A DNA stretch of 37,532 nt, from NCBI GenBank assembly GCA_964400285.1, contig CAYNTK010000014.1:1-37532 (forward strand), read 5' to 3'. The notes below the pieces were generated by a model. That model made no database searches. It was given only the letters and a program-made list of their open reading frames with translations, and had not been told where the DNA came from. A program made the translations under genes and the position numbers. Shown piece after piece: positions 32,970 through 37,532 of the stretch (its first letter is position 1; each line of letters starts with the position of its first letter). The stretch comes from FEN-1279 sp964400285 (lineage in GTDB: Bacteria; Bacteroidota; Ignavibacteria; Tepidaquicellales; Tepidaquicellaceae).

Positions 32970-35234
32970 CTATTTTACTAAAAGCATCTTCTTCGTATCC
33001 GCAAACCTCGTCCCATCTTTACCTTCGGCTACCATTCTTACAAAATATACTCCGCTCGCAAGCTCTGAACCATTGAAATCGATTAAGAAGCTTCCTGCAT
33101 TCATATCTTCATTTGCAAGTGTTCTTATCTGCCTGCCCAAGATATCGAATACCTTAATCGTAACTTTTGAATATACTGGTAATGCAAAACTTATTCTCGT
33201 TACAGGATTAAATGGATTTGGATAATTCTGATTTAACTTATATGCATTTACAGTTCCTGCATTATTTTTTATTCCAACAGGTATTAAATTACCAAAATCC
33301 GCATTTGTTCTCGGACATATCTTATAATTTGTATATGCATAATACAATATTCCCTGTATAAATGTAATCGAATCATTCTTCGTTAAAAGTGTTTTCCCTG
33401 TCAATACACCATCCCAATTATTTGTATATGTTGTTTTACAACCCGGTAACATAATTCTTGTCTCAATTCCTGTATTATCGTACGCAAGAAACTCTCCAAA
33501 ATTTCTTCTGAAAACCGTATCCTGCAAAGGTTCTTGTGTTGTGCAGGCTGTTCCCCTTGCCGCATTAATGCAGGAAATAACTATCGGAGTATTTATCTTT
33601 ACCAAAACACTTTCCCATTTTTTAATCGTCGTATCCCCGCCTAATTTATTATTCGCAAGTATCGAAGCATTTAGTATTTGAGGATTTGGAAGCGGATTTC
33701 CGGAAGATATTATATTCACATCGCTTATATTAGCCACTGCTATTGTATTCACACCATAAGAATATGTTACTATCCCTTTTACTCTAACACGTTGTCCTTT
33801 TACTATACCATCTGTTGGTGTTCCTGTTATCCATATTCCACTAAATGGTCCCGTTCCATTCTGTATTATCACTCTCCTTGGTGATGTAACTGCTCCTCCC
33901 GGACAAGATGTGCAGCTATACTCATAAAAATCCGTTGTATCAGCTGTTACAATTCCTTCTATTCCTCTTACAAACGCATTCTCATATCCCGAACGCCCAC
34001 CGTTATTCGGACAGTATTGAACTTCCTGAATTGATAGCGAATCGCTCGCTTTTACTACGTAAAATAATTTCGACCTTAATGTATCTGATGGTAATAATGT
34101 CGTCATTCCAACATTATTACTTGCTTTCATAAAATATTCTACTAAAGTATTTAGTGGATATGGTGGTATCTTCGCTGAATATAGATTTCCTGTAACTAAA
34201 TTCATATTCTTCGTGTTAAATGCACCTCCATTCACTCTCCACAATACACTTACTCCAGTTATCGGTGATGGACTTGTAACGCTCACTGATACCGTAACAC
34301 TATCGGAAGGTGTTGGAACCCCTGGCGTTTTTCCCGGTCCTGACATCGAAGGGGGAATCTGTCCAAGACTTAAATCATTCGGATATATTGGTACTATTGC
34401 ATAAGGTAATGCTGTCCCAAATGCTCCTTCATTATTTGCATTTATTATTACTCCCCTTATATAGTTAATAAATGTCCCTGTAGCTGGATGTGTCCACTGT
34501 CTAAGTGTATCTGTCGGTGATGTTGAAAAGAAATTCGAGAAATCTCTCATATATAGCTTATTTCCATTTGAATCTACTACACTCCAAGGTTGTCTGTTAC
34601 CTATTCCTGTCCCTACAAAAACGTTTCTTATTTCTACATACATACCTTCATATTTTTCACCTGTAACATAATTTATCGTTCCACCATTTGGATAATCACC
34701 CGTTCCAAATTCTGTCACATAAACTAACTTCGGCGTCGGTCTGCTTCCGCTTGTTGATATAAAATTTACAGGTCCCGAATTTGTATCTATCTGTATTTGT
34801 GTCAACCATCCCGAACCATTTGCAGGAAAATTAGTCCCACCAAATTCTTGCACCTGTCCATTCAATCCTATCACCCATCCAGAATCCGCATTCTGTATAA
34901 ATATATCTGTATATCGAGTTGCTTGCCTAACTACCATTCCTCCCCATAGTGCATTTGATGTATCCTGCATATAACAAGTCCAGCTACTTGTTCCTCTCAA
35001 TAGTGACCTCGGAACGCTATTTATCGTAACTCTCGGTGGTGCTATTATCCTCCCCAATACCGTTACGGAATCATTTAAATAATCTGATTTATCCTTACCT
35101 ACTAATAGTGAATCTGCCGATTTAAACTGAATTTGCATAAATGACCTCACATGCCATGTTAATACATCTGCAACCACAACATAAGTAATAAATCCAACCA
35201 TTATTAAAAGCGGTAAATATTTTAATTTTTTCAT
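32970..35234 (-). CDS. Secreted OB-fold protein with T9SS sorting domain
   Basis: A 754-residue exported protein with a signal sequence at residues 1-22. It has two OB-fold-like modules: about 50-145 (DSVTVLGRIIAPPRVTI, LNGQVQEFGG) and about 430-520 (RGIEGIVTADTTDF, GQRVRVKGIVTYSYGVNTI). They resemble OB domains attached to secreted nucleases such as YhcR, but no nuclease domain is visible here. A region between them (about 300-395) looks FN3-like. The C-terminus is a T9SS type A domain (NYPNPFNPVTRISFALP ... SGVYFVRMVAE, ending in lysine). In the same operon as the PLD-family protein, which has a related OB domain. Confidence 0.85.
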   Translation of the reverse strand: MKKLKYLPLLIMVGFITYVVVADVLTWHVRSFMQIQFKSADSLLVGKDKSDYLNDSVTVLGRIIAPPRVTINSVPRSLLRGTSSWTCYMQDTSNALWGGMVVRQATRYTDIFIQNADSGWVIGLNGQVQEFGGTNFPANGSGWLTQIQIDTNSGPVNFISTSGSRPTPKLVYVTEFGTGDYPNGGTINYVTGEKYEGMYVEIRNVFVGTGIGNRQPWSVVDSNGNKLYMRDFSNFFSTSPTDTLRQWTHPATGTFINYIRGVIINANNEGAFGTALPYAIVPIYPNDLSLGQIPPSMSGPGKTPGVPTPSDSVTVSVSVTSPSPITGVSVLWRVNGGAFNTKNMNLVTGNLYSAKIPPYPLNTLVEYFMKASNNVGMTTLLPSDTLRSKLFYVVKASDSLSIQEVQYCPNNGGRSGYENAFVRGIEGIVTADTTDFYEYSCTSCPGGAVTSPRRVIIQNGTGPFSGIWITGTPTDGIVKGQRVRVKGIVTYSYGVNTIAVANISDVNIISSGNPLPNPQILNASILANNKLGGDTTIKKWESVLVKINTPIVISCINAARGTACTTQEPLQDTVFRRNFGEFLAYDNTGIETRIMLPGCKTTYTNNWDGVLTGKTLLTKNDSITFIQGILYYAYTNYKICPRTNADFGNLIPVGIKNNAGTVNAYKLNQNYPNPFNPVTRISFALPVYSKVTIKVFDILGRQIRTLANEDMNAGSFLIDFNGSELASGVYFVRMVAEGKDGTRFADTKKMLLVK

Positions 35235-35329
35235 AATAAGATATTTTATTTATTAATTATTTTTATTATTAAATTTTTTTTAAAAAATATTATTTCCATT
35301 TTCCCAATTTCTATTATTAAAAATCGGCA

Positions 35330-37417
35330 TCACTTAACAATTAAAAATTTCCCTTTCTTTATCTCACCCGTATTCTCATCTTTCACTGTAAATAAATAAA
35401 GTCCTGTTGCTACTGCCTGATTCTCTTTCGATATTAAATCCCAAGCATGCTCACCTCCTGAAAATTTCTGTGTCCCATCTGTAAATGTCTTAAACCATTC
35501 TATATCCATTCCTGTATAATTTGATGCATCATGACTTAATACCTTTACAAGGTCTCCTGCTATTGTCCAGATTGAAATCTGACACTTTGATGGTAAATTG
35601 TAAAAATATATTTTTCTCAAAACTTCTTTCTTCGTACCCGAACCGTCCCAAATCGCACTTCCGTAATATGGATTTGGATACACACCTATTTCCTTATCTG
35701 GATTGTTATCTACTGGTAAAGTCCCAACAATAAGTCTTTTTATATTAAACAAAATACTACTTTCCAAAGCATCAACTCCCTGTGATGGGTCTCCTTTATC
35801 GTAAGATGTTACGGAATATACATATTGAAATCCATTTAATTGATTTGGAAATTCAAATCTATACCAATATTTATTCGTATCTCCCGGAAACATTTTCGGA
35901 TTAGTATCGCTATACTTTATAAACTTAAAACCTGTATTATTTGAATAGTTGTTGCAACACGAATCAAAATCTCCGATTAACTTTAATTGTGCTGTTAAAT
36001 CCGTATTCTGCGACTGCTCAAATCCCGGATTTGTTCTATATATCTTATATCCTTCGAAATCTTTCTTTCCTGATACTGGGTCTATCGAATATTCTGCATT
36101 ATTTGACCACCAAATCGTTACTTTTTTACTTTCAATCTCTGCCCTCGTAATAGGTATATCCGGTGGTGATGGAAGTTTATAATTATTATCGTATGCCCTC
36201 TGTGCCCATGCTGCATTGTTATATAATATTTGTTTCTGAAATTCCGTATCATACTTTGCTGGGTCTGTCCCGTTTTTCTTTGCACATACTACCGCAAATA
36301 CTATATTTAATGTATCGAGCTGATACCTTAATGAAAATGGTGTCCCATCGGTTTTCTTAAAAGGTCCATACGATAATAATGTAACTCTGTTTCCTGGATT
36401 TAATCTTAACTGATTTATCCTTGCAGTATCTATAACTACACCTGTCGTTAAAAATCCTTTCAATTTAGAATATCTTTCTTGGTCAGTTGTTGGCGAAAAA
36501 TAAGCTGGGTCTCCCGATGCACTCTTAAATCCCCATATTGTCCACTTTGATTTTAATGTATCCTGTAAATATCTCGGATATGCTCCAAGCAATTTTACTG
36601 ATACATAATTATCCGTAAAACCTACATCTCCGCTGTGGTCATAAGCATACTCAAGTCTTAATGAATCTATATAACCATTTGCACCCTTATTAAAAAATGA
36701 AGTCCCAGGATTACACCCCGGTGTTATATTTATATTTCTCACTACCATATCTTTCCACATTCCTACATATATGCTATCTATCGGAGAGTAATCACCATTA
36801 TATCCTATATTTAATATTTTATAATTAAATATTACAAAATAGTTCGCAAAGTTAAGATTATATGCATAAGTCTGCAATAATACTTTTACTCCCATTGGTG
36901 TATGATTTTGCATTCCCGTTGTTATGGTATCGAAAAATTCACACACAAAATCCTGATGTGAAATAGCATTCGGATTATAAAAAGGTGAATTTAAAAGTGA
37001 TGAGTATTCAGTAATTATTGAACCGGGTGCATTTGTATATTCAAAACCTTCCTGCTTATTTGCATTCGATACATCTATCGCTCCTGTTGTAACTCTTATC
37101 TGTCCGTTTTTTATTCCACCAATCCACAATCCACCAAGCCAAAAATTCTCTATCCCTGAATTGATTGGAAACATTCCCGATGGCTGTGCCCCGCAATATC
37201 CTTTTCCTATCGTTCCATAGTTCGTAATTGTAAGTGCAAAATTCCCTACATTTGTATACTTTGTATTAATATCATCTTGTATTTCGAATGGCTTTGTATA
37301 AACATTTGTCTTATAAAAACTCAAAACAAAAAAAATCATTATAAAAAATATCGAAAAGAACCCCATCGTCCTTTTCATCAAAGGATTTAAATTTTTTAAC
37401 ATATTAGCTATTCTCAT
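35330..37417 (-). CDS. Large secreted protein with T9SS-type C-terminal domain
   Basis: A 695-residue exported protein, probably the first gene of the right-hand envelope operon. The hydrophobic signal is at about residues 18-36; starts at residues 6, 14 or 18 are also possible. The long middle part (about 45-580) is glycine- and aromatic-rich and has no motif I recognise; NFALTITNYGTIGKGYCG and FWLGGLWIGGIKNGQIRVTT are typical of large surface proteins in Ignavibacteria-like genomes. The C-terminal 100 residues form a FlgD-/T9SS-like domain (IGVYPNPYYGSAIWDGSG ... GLYLFTVKDENTGEIKKGKFLIVK). Function unknown. Confidence 0.8.
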   Translation of the reverse strand: MRIANMLKNLNPLMKRTMGFFSIFFIMIFFVLSFYKTNVYTKPFEIQDDINTKYTNVGNFALTITNYGTIGKGYCGAQPSGMFPINSGIENFWLGGLWIGGIKNGQIRVTTGAIDVSNANKQEGFEYTNAPGSIITEYSSLLNSPFYNPNAISHQDFVCEFFDTITTGMQNHTPMGVKVLLQTYAYNLNFANYFVIFNYKILNIGYNGDYSPIDSIYVGMWKDMVVRNINITPGCNPGTSFFNKGANGYIDSLRLEYAYDHSGDVGFTDNYVSVKLLGAYPRYLQDTLKSKWTIWGFKSASGDPAYFSPTTDQERYSKLKGFLTTGVVIDTARINQLRLNPGNRVTLLSYGPFKKTDGTPFSLRYQLDTLNIVFAVVCAKKNGTDPAKYDTEFQKQILYNNAAWAQRAYDNNYKLPSPPDIPITRAEIESKKVTIWWSNNAEYSIDPVSGKKDFEGYKIYRTNPGFEQSQNTDLTAQLKLIGDFDSCCNNYSNNTGFKFIKYSDTNPKMFPGDTNKYWYRFEFPNQLNGFQYVYSVTSYDKGDPSQGVDALESSILFNIKRLIVGTLPVDNNPDKEIGVYPNPYYGSAIWDGSGTKKEVLRKIYFYNLPSKCQISIWTIAGDLVKVLSHDASNYTGMDIEWFKTFTDGTQKFSGGEHAWDLISKENQAVATGLYLFTVKDENTGEIKKGKFLIVK

Positions 37418-37480
37418 TTTTATGGATAAGTAATTTAAACTTATTTTTTCTAAATTTCTACGCCTTATTTAATCTAATTA

Positions 37481-37532
37481 TATTAGCGTTCAAAAAAGTG
37501 TGTAAATAGAATAGCCTATAAAAAAAGAGTCT
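37481..37532. repeat. Right copy of 52-bp terminal inverted repeat
   Basis: Exact reverse complement of 2-53. It begins 63 bp upstream of the start of the large T9SS protein gene, so the true promoter of the envelope operon may lie in or beyond this repeat. Confidence 0.85.

Overview
The window is very AT-rich, and almost every gene lies on the minus strand; only the genes at 7450 and 11050 lie on the plus strand. Several secreted proteins end in a type IX secretion (T9SS) type A sorting domain with the signature NxPNPFNP and a terminal lysine. A PorV/PorQ-type protein, a TonB-dependent receptor and lipoproteins are also present. Most starts lack a Shine-Dalgarno sequence. Together these point to the Bacteroidota/Chlorobi superphylum, most likely an Ignavibacteria-like lineage. 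Both window ends carry the same 52-bp sequence in inverted orientation, so this is probably a whole contig bounded by a multicopy repeat.

Left block (about 320-4942, minus strand): housekeeping operon of a hypothetical protein, ybeY, smg (DUF494), topA and a XerC/XerD recombinase, with overlapping or closely spaced genes. Next come a secreted propeller protein with a T9SS domain and its own terminator (5425-7077), a small membrane protein (7450), an outer-membrane DUF5916 protein (7907-10387), a small exported repeat protein resembling the 7(1) septoil-knot family (10494-10838), and a secreted M3 peptidase (11050-13146).

Middle (13147-17193): a scarred intergenic stretch holds a MITE/REP-like palindromic element, a bidirectional terminator, a decayed partial copy of a tRNA, an intact tRNA-Thr(CGU), and a four-helix-bundle protein gene broken by two frameshifts. 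It is followed by a short-type S-adenosylhomocysteinase and aspartyl-tRNA synthetase.

Signalling block (17338-22106, transcribed leftward): an NtrC-type sigma-54 activator, a stand-alone Hpt protein and a hybrid histidine kinase. The kinase's own C-terminal Hpt domain has lost its phospho-accepting histidine, while the stand-alone Hpt keeps it. A sequence matching the sigma-54 -24/-12 consensus with exact spacing lies just upstream of the kinase gene, suggesting a self-contained phosphorelay that controls its own kinase.

Right block (22207-37417, minus strand): a probable long operon of envelope and secreted proteins. In transcription order it encodes a large secreted T9SS-type protein, an OB-fold T9SS protein, a lipoprotein, a TonB-dependent receptor, a PorV/PorQ-family protein, an NHL-propeller lipoprotein, a multispanning GT-C-like membrane protein, and a secreted phospholipase D/nuclease-family protein with a T9SS domain. 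It looks like a cargo-plus-export-plus-uptake module; its substrate is unknown.
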